Shown piece after piece: positions 33,725-45,255 of a DNA stretch of 64,000 nucleotides. Both the position numbers and the translations under genes were made by a program. The stretch is from Termitomyces sp. T153 (Eukaryota; Basidiomycota; Agaricomycetes; Agaricales; Lyophyllaceae). The notes beneath the pieces were generated by a model, which was not told where the DNA came from, made no database searches, and saw nothing but the letters and a program-made list of their open reading frames with translations. The stretch's first letter is position 1; every line of letters begins with the position of its first letter. Where the stretch lies: the NCBI GenBank assembly GCA_018296165.2, contig JACKQL020000181.1:1-64000 (forward strand), written 5' to 3'.

Positions 33725-34199
33725 TCATATGTGAACCTTATTGCTAGGTTCTCTCTCCCTATGTTCACCTATAGGGACCTCTATGAGGGCAAACAGTCCC
33801 TCACTATCACTACTATGAGTATAGTACTCATTGTTGTATGTTTCCAATTCAATGTACTCTTCCCCATGCTCCTGAGTCCTGTTGGACTCAAATGCATCAT
33901 CAACATGGGCCTCAGCAGGCTCTTCATCCTGCTCATCATTGGCCTCTCCCACATCTGACAGAGCAGCCATATGAGCTGCCCACACAAATACTTGGAGAGC
34001 TGGCTCAGCCAGCTCCCTGCATTTGCACACAAAATGCCCAGAATTCCCACACTTACAACAGTTAGTGGACTGCCCAGCATCCTTGCCTAGTTGGCCTAAT
34101 GCTATGGCCACTACATTCTTCCCTGCAGTGAGATGTTTTCTCACTGCCTGCACTGCAGCCACAAGTTGGGAAGGCCCTGCCCATACTACCTCTTAGCTG
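33725..34199 (-). pseudogene. E4 nucleocapsid with zinc knuckle
   Basis: A 145-codon open frame containing CCKCGNSGHFVCKC (CX2CX4HX4C) near 34050-34010, followed by an acidic spacer before protease. It is continuous with the capsid part across the solo LTR once one copy of catag is removed. Confidence 0.85.
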
Positions 34200-34204
34200 C
34201 ATAG

Positions 34205-35369
34205 TGTCAGGTTCTGCTGACCATGGGGGCTCAGCTGCACTGGGTGAATCCTTACTAGGTGGACATGATTCCTTGCACTGATGACTGGGCATTCGGGGAA
34301 GTCCTAAACACAGGAGGCTTGTGAGGATAAGGGGTAGGAAGTAATCCAAGCAAGTCTGAGGTGGTCCAGAGGAGTGGAGGATGGGTTGTGGGAAAAGGGC
34401 TGGACTTGGCAGGGCACCAGATACAAGTCCATAAGCAAGTTTTGTAGGTGCAGAGGAAGTGGAGGCTACACAAGTGATGGGAGCAGAGCCAGAGCTTGAT
34501 GGAGAATCAATGGAAGTTGGTGGAGTTCAGAGCCAAACATGTAGCAAGGTCCAGAGTTGGTTAAAAGAATGTGTTGATGTTCACAATCATAAGCATGGGA
34601 TTTGTAAAGGTGTTAGGGTTGGAAAAGACTTGAACACAATAGGCAGAATGGATCAAACAAGACAAGACAGAGCTGAACAGAAGGAAATGGAGTCAAGATG
34701 AGATTGAGACGAGAATAAAAATAGATTCAGGCAGAGATATATAACAATAACAAAAACAATGATGGAATAGAGACAAAAACAAGACTGGGAGACTGAGATA
34801 AAGAGAAATGTAACACAGAACATGAAACACAAGAGAGAAGCAATCAGACCATAGGTAACTTTAAGCAAATGGTAATATCAAGACCGGAGTACAAAGAGCT
34901 ACTCTATGACTTATATACTGACTACTGGGGAGCTCTGGGAGACATTGGCTGTGGCAGCAGGACTTGGTGGAGCTCAGCAGAGTCAACAGGTGTTAGTTGT
35001 GATCAGGGGGTGGGCCACATTGGTATATTGATGGGATCAATTGGGAATGCAGGCTGTCCTGAGGTTGTTGTGATACTTTGGAGTGGGTCTGAGAAACCAG
35101 AGTGGTGAGTCGATGACATGTGATGGAGTCAGGAATGGTGGGGGGATGGTTCCAGGGCTCAGGAGATCCAGAGAAAGCATTGGCAGCTGTGGGGAAGATG
35201 TTAGAGTTGGCCAGGGGGCTGTCAGAGTTAGCCAGAGAGGCATTGGAGTTAGCCAGAATGGGCATGGAGGGTAGGCAATGGTTGGGGAAGTTTGATGGGG
35301 CATCAGAGGCTCTGGAGGAGCAGGAGGGTTGGAAGTGATGTGCAGGGGTCCAGGGAACAGGTCATGACA
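34205..35369 (-). repeat. Solo family A LTR in E4 gag
   Basis: 1165 bp, flanked by a perfect 5-bp duplication catag (34200-34204 and 35370-35374). Minus orientation. Carries the TAATATCAAGAC tract near 34870 and a TATATAAG on the minus strand near 34910. A solo LTR arises by recombination between the LTRs of a full insertion, so a family A element once stood here. Confidence 0.95.
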
Positions 35370-35374
35370 CATAG

Positions 35375-37781
35375 GTCTTGAGGCCACATGTATAGCAGGC
35401 CTCTTAGCTGACCTAAATAGCTGTGACTGACTATGTTGTCTAGTCACCTCTGTCTGCTTAGCCATTGCAGTCCCAATCGCTGGAGACTGCACTGCTGCTA
35501 GTGACATCTGCTGTTGTGACTAACTTTTCTTGCTGCACTCTAAGTAGTGCACAGCAGTTTTAATGCTATTCTTGTAGGTCTTAGCCTCCAAGACAAACTC
35601 CTTGACTGTGTCCACTTTGGGAGCCAGTCTGCCATCACATATTAGTGCCACAAGCATGTCAGAGGGTATTCCCCCCAAAAACTGCTCATGAATAGTGAAT
35701 TTGTTGGAGAACATGGCCATGTTTTGAGCATGGTCAAGCAAGGCATCATAAAAGCCTTGCACCCCCTCTTTTACTGCATATACCACATTGTGCAAAGCTT
35801 CTCATGCATCTTGCATTGTTGAAGGCTGTACAAATCAATTGTACAGTCCAAGGATCACATCTTCAAACCTCCAGTGGGACTGGGCCCTATTGACATGTAT
35901 TACATGTCATAGATATCCACAGCTAGAAAGTCCATCAAAATCAGGACTTTCTTATGATTGTGCTCATCTCCACTATACTGAGCTATGGCATAGAACACAC
36001 AGATGCTCATTAGCCAGTCTTCAAGTTTGCTGAACTTGGCAGACCCTGCATAGGGAGTGATTGTTTTTGATGGATCACTCCATCTTGGCTTCAGTCCTTC
36101 TGGTATTGCCAGTTGTACTGCAAGCAACTGCATCATCACTGCCCTCAGACAATCATGCATTGTCTGGAAGTGATATTTGTGGGCTTCAAGCATCTACAGT
36201 GTTGTGGCAGCATTGAAAATTCCAATGGCTGTCTCTCTGAGAGGACTGTAGTCCTCCTTCTTACAGCTCTGCATCCCACACCATTCTTCTTGCCAGAGGA
36301 GCCATTATCTGGTCCTCCTGGGTCAAGCAGACCCCTCCTAGGAGTGGCAGTGGTCCATGACCAGGGAAAGGTGGTCCTCTTCCTAGACCTCCACCTCCTC
36401 CTCCTGGACCCTGGAGTCCACAGTGTGGCATAAAGGGTAGAGAGGACACAGGATTGCTATCTGGTGGTCCCTGTCCAGGTTCTCCTCCACCCACAATTCT
36501 TTTCCCAAACCAGTTCAAAGGAGCATTTGCTACTTGACCTGCATGTCTCTGGAAATCTGTGGAGCTCTGTCCAGTCCCAGCATGTTTGTCTCTGAGAGGG
36601 GAGTGAGACTCTTGCTCCTCCTTCTTAATTGGCCTGGTTTATTCCAGTAGAATGTACTCCTCTGGCCATGCATCATAGGTGGTATTCCTCTGGAACACCA
36701 CCCCTTAATCATCCACATAGGACTGTTGATTCAATCTCCCCAAGTCAGCACCCTCCATGTAGACTCACCAGGTCTATGCTGCACCATGAGTTGTTCTACT
36801 ATAATCACCAACCCCACATCAGTAGATGCTAAGTCTGGTGCTATGATCATACCCAATGTGGCCCATCATTGACAGTCCACTGCAGCCTGCCTAGCCATGT
36901 AATCACATAGTATTTCACCAGGCTGTTATGGTGCTTGCAACAGAGTCAATGCTTTGTTGACTAGGGATAATTGGGGCACATAATTCCCACCAAGATATTG
37001 TGATGGCATCATGAACAATGCCTGTAATCCCCATAGCTTTTTATGCTGGAGGTAATCTGCTACCTCCTGTGCTAAGAAGAACATGTAAATATCCATGTAC
37101 TTCACTAAATCTGTTGGGATCATGTCATCTCCCAATGACCTCTGAATCACAATATGTTTAGCTACTTTAGCAGCTAAACATTGCTGGATTGAGGTCTTGG
37201 GAACCTCAACATGGTTTTGCCAGAACACTATCACTCTTCTATGAAGAATGTTGTCTGGGTGAGCCTCACTGTCTATATCAGAGATGTCTCTGTCTGGTAT
37301 TGTCTTGATGAATGCTGCTGGGGCTGCTGATCACATACCCAGCACGGAACCAATTCACAATTGTACAGGGCTGTGGGCCCTGTAAGATAAGTCCTCTTCA
37401 CTCCTCATCAATGTACTCACCATTGAAGAGTCAAGCTGACCTCCTGTGGCATCTGGGAAGGATCAAAAGTCCCTCCAACCTCAGTGCTGTGAGCACATAC
37501 ACAGGAGTTTTCCTCTTTTCTGCAGACACCATGGCACCTCCTGGCTCTGCTGTTGGGTATAGTCAGGTAGAGGGCTCTTGAGAGCCTGCCACTATGACAC
37601 CCTCCCAACCACCCACAGGCAGTCATACTGGAGTAACTGCTGGCAGCCCAACTGGCATCATAGCACTCTCCCTGCCCCCATCATGGTATGATGTGGCAAA
37701 TTCCAACATCCCCTGTGGAGCACTCTTCAATGCTCCATCAAACTCTGTCTTGGACCTAGGCCCAAGCACCTGATCTTCCAT
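35375..37781 (-). pseudogene. E4 gag, N-terminal and capsid regions
   Basis: Starts at an ATG at 37781 (MEDQVL) matching E3's start. Includes the conserved FWQNHVEVPKTSIQQCLAAK segment near 37220, a proline/glycine-rich stretch near 36400 (GPGGGGGGLGRGPPFPG) and a capsid-like end at 35795-35520 with FYDALLDHA and FLGGIPSDML. Interrupted by many stops. Confidence 0.78.
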
Positions 37782-37921
37782 GGTCACCACAGTGCCCATT
37801 GGGGAAGGTGCATGTCAAATTTTTTTGATGTGCTGATTGTAACTAGTGGCAGTGAACTTCTTTTACAAAAGTTTGAGTTCTTGCTTTGCAAACAAGTTAA
37901 TGCTCATTTGACTTAGAAAAA

Positions 37922-38133
37922 TGTAACATTTCTGTTATAGGTCATGCAGCTTACTGTTCACACTCCATAAGTCAACAGTTGTTTGTTCTGTCTATGAAGT
38001 ATGAAGTAAGGCACTGCCTTATATAAGTAAAAGTGCAGTGGTTTTAGGGATAGCATTATATGATGCTATCCATATAGTTAAATAATTAATATCAATAATA
38101 CAAAGTAAAGATAGTAATAGCCACTCCATTACA
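37922..38133 (-). repeat. 5' LTR of E4
   Basis: 212 bp, bounded by TGTAATGG and TGTTACA on the minus strand. It has a TATATAA just upstream of the TAAGGCA palindrome. The internal sequence following it matches E3 after its 5' LTR (a GTTAACTTGTTTGCAAAGC-like stretch). Confidence 0.88.
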
Positions 38134-38278
38134 TTTATCCCCTCATACAATTTAAAACTCAATTAATCAGGGTAGAGGTCCAAAAAATGTCATATAGGCA
38201 TGCTACAAATACAGAATGTTACAAATTTATGAGGCACCAACACAAGAAGAACAAGAAAACTATGAAGACCAACCCCCT

Positions 38279-40045
38279 CTACTCATCCTCCTCCTCTGGA
38301 GCAGGCCCTGCTTCCCTCCCCACCAAGTCCACCTCCATCTGGGTCACAACTATGGCCAGAGTCTTTGGGTACTCCAGAAGAGGCTCTCCCATATCTGTGG
38401 CCAACTCCTACCATGATCTGGGCACCACATTCCTGCACCTGTGGCCTGCCAGCAGCTCCCCATTTGACCCATGCCCTGCCCCAACTCTGTGGGATGATCC
38501 CCTGGCATCCATGCCCGCCTGTCCTGAATCAATGCAAATGTGGCTAAGGCCCTATTGAGCAGAATCCTGTGCTTGTAAATCCAGTCTGCAAGAACATGTC
38601 AGTAGGGCCAGAGCAGAAAGGAGGCAAACTCATGCATAACACCTCTCTTCCCTGAGGCTGCCTTATTGGCAAGCCACTCCTCTTGCTTCTGCACAGCCTC
38701 AAACACCACAGGGGACACCTCAGCCTCAGGAGTGCCCTGCCTTGCCTCCACCCCCTGCCCTACCCATGCCTCCTCCTGGCCTAGTAGCTCCTATAGTCCC
38801 TGCACCTCCAATGACCTCTCCATGGCCATCTGCAGAGTGATCTCCTGATCCCTCTGTGCTGCATCTCTATCCCTCTATGCCACATCTTGCTCTCTCTATG
38901 CTGCATCTCTGTCTCTCCATGCCACATCTTGCTCCCTCTGTGCTGCATCTCTGTCCCTCCATGCCACATCTTGCTCCCTCTGCATCTTGTCCTGGTCCTC
39001 CCTAATCCTCCAGATCTCCTCCTTACAGGTTGCCAGCAACCCCTGCAACCCCTCTACCTGACAATGCAGGAGCACCTTGGAGACTGACTAGGGCACTTCT
39101 ACAGACTACCCCATGGGGGCCTCTAATCCAGGAGAGTACACCTGGGGGCCCAATAGACCTGCCATTGACCCCTTGCCTTAAGCCCTCTTGCTAGGGCTGG
39201 CCTCTGGTAGCAGAGACACCCTCCACTTCCCCTTGTTGCATGATGCCTGAGACCCCTCTCTCCACCCACTCTGTAGAGGCCCCATCTTCATTGCAGACCA
39301 CCCCCACTTCCTCCACCCTTTACTCTGGACCCCTGGCCTGACACCCAACCCCTGCACCCCTCACTCATCTGCTCTGCAACCCACATCAAGTCCCACCCCT
39401 GCTCTGCTAACACACAGGCTGCATGCCAGCTTAACAAAGTAGGGCACTTCTTATACCATGCCTAACGGGGAAGACACACCGACATGTCATGACAGGAGCC
39501 TGACACCAGCACCTCAAACTTGCATCTCTCCCCACATCAAGTGCAGAGGGCTCACTACTCAAACAATCAGCCAGAGCACAGAAGAAAGTCCACTGACCTA
39601 CCAGAGCCTCCTCCTGACACCACTCAAGGGTTGGAGGACCCTGTGCTTGCCCCAACCCCTCTGCAAATTCCTTTGGAATCATGTCTGCCTGCACAACACA
39701 CAACAACTCCAGAACTACCATTACTACCTCCAGCTCAAAGTTTGGCCTGGAAGAACACACCAGAGCTGACTATGTCAAACCCCCACTTCAAGACAGAACC
39801 CAGAAGTACCCACCACTGCTATGGATAGCTCTGTCAAAGCTCAATCAGCAACTCCAGAACTCAAGAAAGTTGGACTTATGACTGCAATACATTGACTGCA
39901 CCTTCTTGCAATCCTGCCAATGATTGTACTCTGCATGGCAGCCCTTGTACTCAGCTCACACATCAATGCAATTCTTGTTAGAAAGTGGGGGAGTCAGGGA
40001 TGCAACTGACAATGATGCTGCTGAAGGGGAGGCAGAGGAAGACAT
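38279..40045 (-). pseudogene. E6 copy of the opposite-strand cluster/coiled-coil gene
   Basis: Start ATG at 40045 (MSSSASPS, like the E1 start) and stop at 38279 after an acidic tail (PEEEDE). Exon 1 ends near 39600; the intron reads GTAGGT..GAGTAG; the cluster region follows with four of six cysteines still legible. The coiled-coil part carries a 42-bp tandem expansion. Several stops, one of them replacing the first cysteine. Confidence 0.8.
38870..38992 (-). repeat. 42-bp tandem repeat inside the coiled-coil region
   Basis: Three copies of a 42-bp unit. In the gene frame each encodes a 14-residue block of the form QREQDVAWRDRDAA, i.e. two heptads, so repeat gain or loss keeps both frame and heptad phase. 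Confidence 0.8.
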
Positions 40046-40261
40046 GGAAGAAAAGTTTTAGGAACCCTGGAGTATGTCTGATCCTTTTTAATTGATTGGG
40101 AGGAACTCCCTGACAAATGGTGGCCATGCTTCAACTTCATTCTCTACACTGCTGCTGCTGCTGCAGTTTGATCAATATTGCTTACACTTCAATTCCTACA
40201 CCCCCACTAATCCCTGACTCATACTCTGTGCCTTGAGGGCCTTGACACTGAAGGGGGGTGA

Positions 40262-41242
40262 TGTCATAACCTGTCCTCAGACCTCCAGACTTCCCTCCAG
40301 GTCATCCTGCTCCTCCAGAGCCTCCCCCAACACTCCCCCCCCTAACTCACCCCAGCCTTCACTCAACCATGGCACCCACCCTGGCTAACTCTGATGCTTC
40401 CTTGGCAAACTCCAACAACCTCCTGGCAAACCCCTGTGCATCTACACAACCACTCCAGAGCTCCCTGATGACTATGGGACAGACCACATTCCCATCAGAT
40501 CCCATTAGAATGTCACTGTGGCCCATCCTCCAATCAGAACTGACACCTGCTGACCCTGCATGGCTCCAATGAGCCCTGCCATTGCACCCTCAGCCCTTGG
40601 AGAAAGTCCAGCAGTTAGTATATAAGATGTAGAGTAGCATCTGTTACCTTAGTCTTGATATCACTTTACTTGGTTTCCTGTGTTTTGTGTTTCTTTTCTA
40701 TTACATCGCTTGGTCTCATCTCTATTTCTATTTTTAGTCTCAAATCTATTTCCTTTCTCAATTTGATCTCATCTTAACTTCATCTTGTCTCATTCATCTC
40801 TGTTTCCTCATCATTCCTAAGTTCCTTTCAACTCTGACATCATTACAAACTCTGTGCATGTGCTATCCCCCTTTGAACATTCTTACAATAACTCCAGACC
40901 TCGCCCTACACTCAGCCCTGGAACCCATCACTCTTGATTGATCCCCCATCAAACTCTGGCTCCACTCCCATCACTTGCAAAGCCTCTGCTTACCCCACAG
41001 CCCATACTCTTGCTTACAGACTTGTACCTGATGCCCACCCAAGCCCAACATTTAATATACTTAGTCTTAGACTTCTTCAGACCACCCCAGACTTGCTCAG
41101 ACCACTGTTCTTAGCTTCTCCTTGCAAGTATCTGAAGTCTGCACCCTCTCCAGAGTGCTAGGTTATAAGCACAGGACATTGTATCCACCTAGTAAGGACT
41201 TGCCCAGTTAAGCTGAGCCCCCATGGTCAGCAGAACCTGACA
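40262..41242 (+). repeat. 3' LTR of E6
   Basis: 981 bp from TGTCATAACC to GAACCTGACA, preceded by GAAGGGGGGTGA. TATATAA near 40619 and AGTCTTGATATCAC near 40650. Confidence 0.9.
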
Positions 41243-41254
41243 GATCCCCCAACT

Positions 41255-41703
41255 CTTAAATAGCGCCAAGCAGAGGCTCTGGTAGACCAGTGAATCCTTT
41301 ACCATGTTCTGACTGACTGTTTGCTCAGTGCACCCTCTATGCTTAATGCAGGAAGCAGTATAAATTTGAGGCACTGGTACAAAGTTTTTGCTGGGACATG
41401 TTAGTGTGTCTCTCCTGCTGAACAAGACACAAGAAGTGTTCTGTCTCATTGGTGGCATATGGACTACATTGCTACAAAGCAAGGATGGGACCAGGACTGG
41501 GTGGTGGCACAGTTGGGTGAGGAGTGGAGGGGTAAGGTGTCAGGTTGGGGATCCAGAGTGGATCATAGGAGAAGTGCGGGGCAGCTGGCAGTGAAGGTTG
41601 GACCCCCATAGAGTGGATAGAGAGAAGGAGCCCCAGCAGCATGCAACAAAGGCAACTGGAGGGCTTTTCCATTGCCAGAGGCAGAACCTAGCAAGACCTT
41701 ATC
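41255..41703 (+). pseudogene. Fragment of a fourth copy of the cluster/coiled-coil gene (E7)
   Basis: Plus strand, so from an element oriented opposite to E6. It carries the end of exon 1 (CTCTG), an intron GTAGAC..GCTCAG and the cysteine-cluster start of exon 2 (TGCACCCTCTATGC), then matches E1 1640-2020 up to a proline/serine-rich stretch. Homology and CpG depletion both end at about 41703, where host sequence begins. Confidence 0.75.
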
Positions 41704-42221
41704 AACCGCCGAAGCCGAAGCACCACTGATATGTGTGTATCCTGAGGCGGTGTTGAGTTCTTGGTTTGCCTATAGATACGAAGATTCGATTCTATGCAGC
41801 TAGGATTACTGCAGGACACAACGAGATACATGACAACTTCTTCCAGACATTACATAGCAAAGAAACACAACGTGGAACGATAATCCAAGGCTGGATCAAA
41901 ACCGATACTTCATTCTGTGGTTCGTTAGTACACATCAAAAAAAAAATACGTGAAACAGAGCACGTACCATAATAAAAGTTTCGAACGTTTTCAAAAGGCA
42001 CGCACGAGTGCTATCATACCACCAGAAATCCCACCCAACGCCATTACACCTGCGCACAAACTCTCCATCTTTGACACAAATACACAGACTAAACTCTCCA
42101 CTACAGCCCTCACTCCACCCCAAGAGCGAAGTTGCAATCCTGCGCTTTCCCCCGCACCCCTACCCCCCGCCCCACCCGGCGTGACCTGACTGGATGGGGC
42201 TCCGAAGAGCCAACAAAACCG
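41704..42221. other. Intergenic host sequence, nothing assigned
   Basis: CpG-normal sequence between the TE block and the eRF1 stop codon. It would hold the eRF1 3' UTR. I see no ORF with support and no RNA gene; the longest ORFs are short and unsupported. Confidence 0.6.
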
Positions 42222-43812
42222 TCAGACGGCCTCTTCATCAGAGTCGAAGAACTCGTCTTCGTCATCGTCAGCGGATCCAAGTGTCTGGAAGTCAACCTTG
42301 TATCGGAGAAGACCGCCGATACCACCAAAACCTTTGACAAACTGAGCACCTTCCTGCGAGCGGTTGGTCACGAACTCGAGGTTTGCGCCGAACTCCTTGT
42401 ACTTTTCGGCGAACCATTCGAGAAGAGAGAGAGGTTCCGCAGATTGTTCCATCTCTGTACCGGTCGATTTGTCTATAAACTTCTCGCGATCCTTTTCCTG
42501 CTCCTTGTTGACATGAACAATGATTTCCTCTGAAAATGACGTAGATTGAGAGGACATTCAATATAAAAACTCTCAATGGGACTCACCTCCTGCCGCATTT
42601 CGGAGAGTATAACGAGTAATGTCAAGGTTCTCCCAAACGATGAGTGTCTCAACAGCACCGAGTTCAAGTGCCTTCAAAGTGTCATCGATACCGAAGCAGT
42701 ACCGGCTGGTGTCTTGACTAATCTCATCGAAGTACTTCTGAATAAGCTTCTTCTCCTGAACAAATTTGACATTGGCCAACGATTCAGCCGCAAGTTCGAT
42801 AGCCTAACCACGAAATATGTATCAAGTTCAGCAAAATGGTAGAAGAATATGTACCTGGTTAAACCCGTTTTCACCTCCGTAGCTGACATCAACGATCTTG
42901 ATGACCTTCGCGGCCAACCTCTGATCGAACATGTCACTCTGGCCAAGTTCAGTCTTGAAATCGGCACTGCCAGCAAGCACGAGGCCAGACACGTTGACCT
43001 TGTCGTTGGTGATGAAATGCTGAACAGCAAGTTCAGCGACCTTGCGAACGTAGTTGTGCCTTTTCTCATCACGCAGACGAGAGAAACGCAGGGCAGATTG
43101 TCCACCACGACCATGCTTCTTCGGGAGATCGACGGTGAACTTGTGAATAACCTCGCGTGTGTTTCCAGCGAGTGTACCGAACAAAGTGCCGTTACCATCC
43201 ATAACGATGAAACCGAATCTGGAGTCCGATTCTAGAAGTTCAGATAGGGCCTCGGTATGGAATTTGTTGTCACAGAGGTACAATGATCTGTTCATTTGTT
43301 GTAAGCGCAATCTTAGGCAATCATGATAGGTTCTACGAACGTATTAATGGGCTTATGAGGTTCGAAATCGAAGGAAACTTTTTTCTCCTTCCCCTCATCG
43401 GTCAAAATAGTTCCGACGAAGAGGACAAGACCATTTGGTGGGACACGATTGTAGAGTTTGAGCCTCTGCTGAGTACTAGTAATCGCAGCAAGCACAGAGA
43501 GACGATTGACTCGCGACTTGATGTTGGAAGCGGTTCCATACTCCTGCGTCAACATAGCGGACACACGAGAAATTTGATCCTAGTAAAATTACGATCAGAG
43601 AAAATCGGGTAATATACCTGCTTATCGGGACAGACCTTGGGAGGTATGATGAGACTGATCATGGATGTTCCAGCCCTGCACAGTATTCAGAAATCGGACA
43701 TACGATGAAAGTAAAAGGAGGAGGTGAAGTACCCTCTGGCGGAGTCAAGGCTCTTGATGAGCTTTTTGACCTTCCACATTTGAATGTTCTGCTCCGCAAC
43801 ATCCTGGCTCAT
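42222..43812 (-). CDS. SUP45: Eukaryotic peptide chain release factor subunit 1 (eRF1)
   Basis: Recognises all three stop codons in the ribosomal A site and triggers peptidyl-tRNA hydrolysis together with eRF3. Six exons: 43812-43733, 43675-43636, 43579-43341, 43287-42855, 42803-42587 and 42529-42222, with introns of 51-57 nt, giving 438 residues, the usual family length. Motifs: NIKS at 59-62, YLCDNKF (YxCxxxF) at 123-129 and GGQ at 181-183 in a KKHGRGGQS context, with an acidic C-terminus [13 protein letters not shown]. All exon joins restore conserved eRF1 sequence. Intron 2 has a GTCTGT donor; an alternative GTATAT donor 18 nt downstream stays in frame. Essential single-copy gene in other fungi; it marks this block as genuine host chromosome. 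Confidence 0.97.
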
Positions 43813-43992
43813 GCTGGGCAACGACAAACACGCTGTCTAGAGGGACTAGAAAGACGCAGCTGACGTGGAGAAGTAGAGGATGGTGGCTGTTAGAAGAGGT
43901 ATTGCACGTTGATTTGGGACTATTTATGGTCGGTTACAATTTTCTCTCGCTCCCGCCCGATCAACCTTGCTATCAATATCTGACTGATAGGC
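43813..43992. promoter_or_regulatory. Shared divergent promoter region of eRF1 and POP7
   Basis: Only 180 bp separate the two start codons. No TATA box stands out; pyrimidine-rich stretches (TTTTCTCTCGCTCCCGCCCG near 43945) face POP7. Co-regulation of a translation factor and an RNase P/MRP subunit is an inference from the layout. Confidence 0.5.
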
Positions 43993-44836
43993 ATGGCACA
44001 GAAACGCAAAACTGACGAAGGCACGGCTGATTGCAGAAAGCGGCCAAGGTTGGCGTCTACTTCACAAAAACAACCCGCTCAACATATGACTCCCGTTACG
44101 AAACGGCCTGTTACAACTTCAGAAATTCCGACTCAAATTCTCGACAGAAATACTTCCGCGACATTGGAAACACAAACGATGCGTTCTGACTCACGGCCGC
44201 AGAAAAGGCGTCGAATAAATAAACTTGCTCCGCCGAGACCATTCCCAACGGTACCGACTTCCGTATCTGCGACGGGTCCACGTTCAGCGCATAAGGAGGG
44301 GAAAAATCTCATCTGTATCACGCGTAAAACCGCGCTAGGCGCGTATTTACGACGATGTAAAGACGTGGTTCTCAAAGACGGGTGCGTACACAGCAGTCCG
44401 AGTCTAATTAACCTATTTACCAAGTCTTAGTTACAAGACATTGCACTTCAGCGCCATGGGAGCCGCTATACCTCATCTTCTTCAACTTGTCGTGGCCCTT
44501 CCATCAATTCTTCCTTTCGCTGCTGATGAGATAAAAACCCAAGTTACGACAGGAACCGTAGAAATTCAGGATGAAGTTATCCCGGATGATGACGAGGAAG
44601 ATTTCACCTATGAGACACGAGGTAAATCCTCTTTGAACGTAGTATTCAAAATTGGCGATGGTGAATTCGAAGGAGATAAAAGCGGCGTCGTCAAGAAGAA
44701 CGGCAAACGTCGAGCGGGCACTAATGGTGGACAAGGGGCAAAAAATACTGGCAACCGAGATCATGGGAGAGGAGCACAAGACTCTGCGGATATTGTACTT
44801 CAAGAACCGGAACAAGAAGAAATAGAAATGCTTTGA
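43993..44836 (+). CDS. POP7: RNase P/MRP subunit POP7 (Rpp20, Alba-like)
   Basis: Protein subunit of RNase P and RNase MRP, which mature tRNA and rRNA in the nucleus and nucleolus. Two exons, 43993-44381 and 44431-44836, with a 49-nt intron (GTGCGT..TCTTAG), total 264 residues. The Alba-like core (about 105-210) has ITRKTALGAYLRR, an HFSAMGAAIPHLLQL helix and a TTGTVEIQDE strand matching the Rpp20 pattern of TSTVELVDE. It is longer than the roughly 140-residue human or yeast proteins, by a basic, low-complexity N-terminus of about 100 residues and a mixed-charge C-terminus. Divergent from eRF1. Confidence 0.85.
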
Positions 44837-45255
44837 TCGTGGTCACTGCATAACCGTCATACTTCAGCTGCTAGTATGTCCCAACAAACAGCATTTTCAG
44901 TGTCAAACCGAACTGATCCTTTCGCAGCTTGCTTTTCTCCCATGTATATTACACATATCCTTATTGGACAACTATGTTCATATATTGACTTTTCATCTGT
45001 ATCGAATGTATGCCATGATTTTGGATGTTTCAGCCATCTATCAATGTCATCATCTACAACGTTCCCAGGTCTCCAACTCGTATTTCCTTATATTTGTCAG
45101 AATGCATGATAAGTCGTCCATCAGAAGCCGCTCACCCACTGTCTTTGGAGCTTCTCATTCTGTCAGCTTCTTGATCGCAACCACCTTCCAGCCAATGGCC
45201 ATTTAAATATCACATTTGCTAGTTATCAAGTAACCACTAATCGTTATCTTTTATC
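44837..45255. other. Intergenic region, nothing assigned
   Basis: About 420 bp between POP7 and the dioxygenase gene. Short frames only; no repeat or RNA gene seen. It should contain the dioxygenase promoter. Confidence 0.5.

Larger units (their letters stand above)
27501..38133 (-). mobile_element. E4: family B Ty3/gypsy element, longer form
   Basis: Read on the minus strand: 5' LTR (37922-38133), gag (37781-33725, split by the solo LTR 34205-35369), protease, RT, RNase H, integrase with chromodomain, then an extra region of about 1.9 kb of ORF-like sequence (29330-27506) that continues left of E3 at 20200. Its own 3' LTR is not in the window. CpG-depleted. It sits in E6: sequence right of 38133 matches E2 around 14870-14960. 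Confidence 0.85.
38134..41242 (+). mobile_element. E6: 3' part of a family A element
   Basis: Sequence from 38140 aligns with E2 from about 14870 onward: the end of the internal region, the opposite-strand gene, polypurine tract and 3' LTR. Its pol must lie on the far side of E4 and its nested insertions, left of the window. CpG-depleted. Confidence 0.85.

Noticed and set aside
10396..41703. Repeat-induced point mutation of the Neurospora type
   Set aside because: Loss is at CpG, whereas classical RIP favours CpA; many CpA sites remain.
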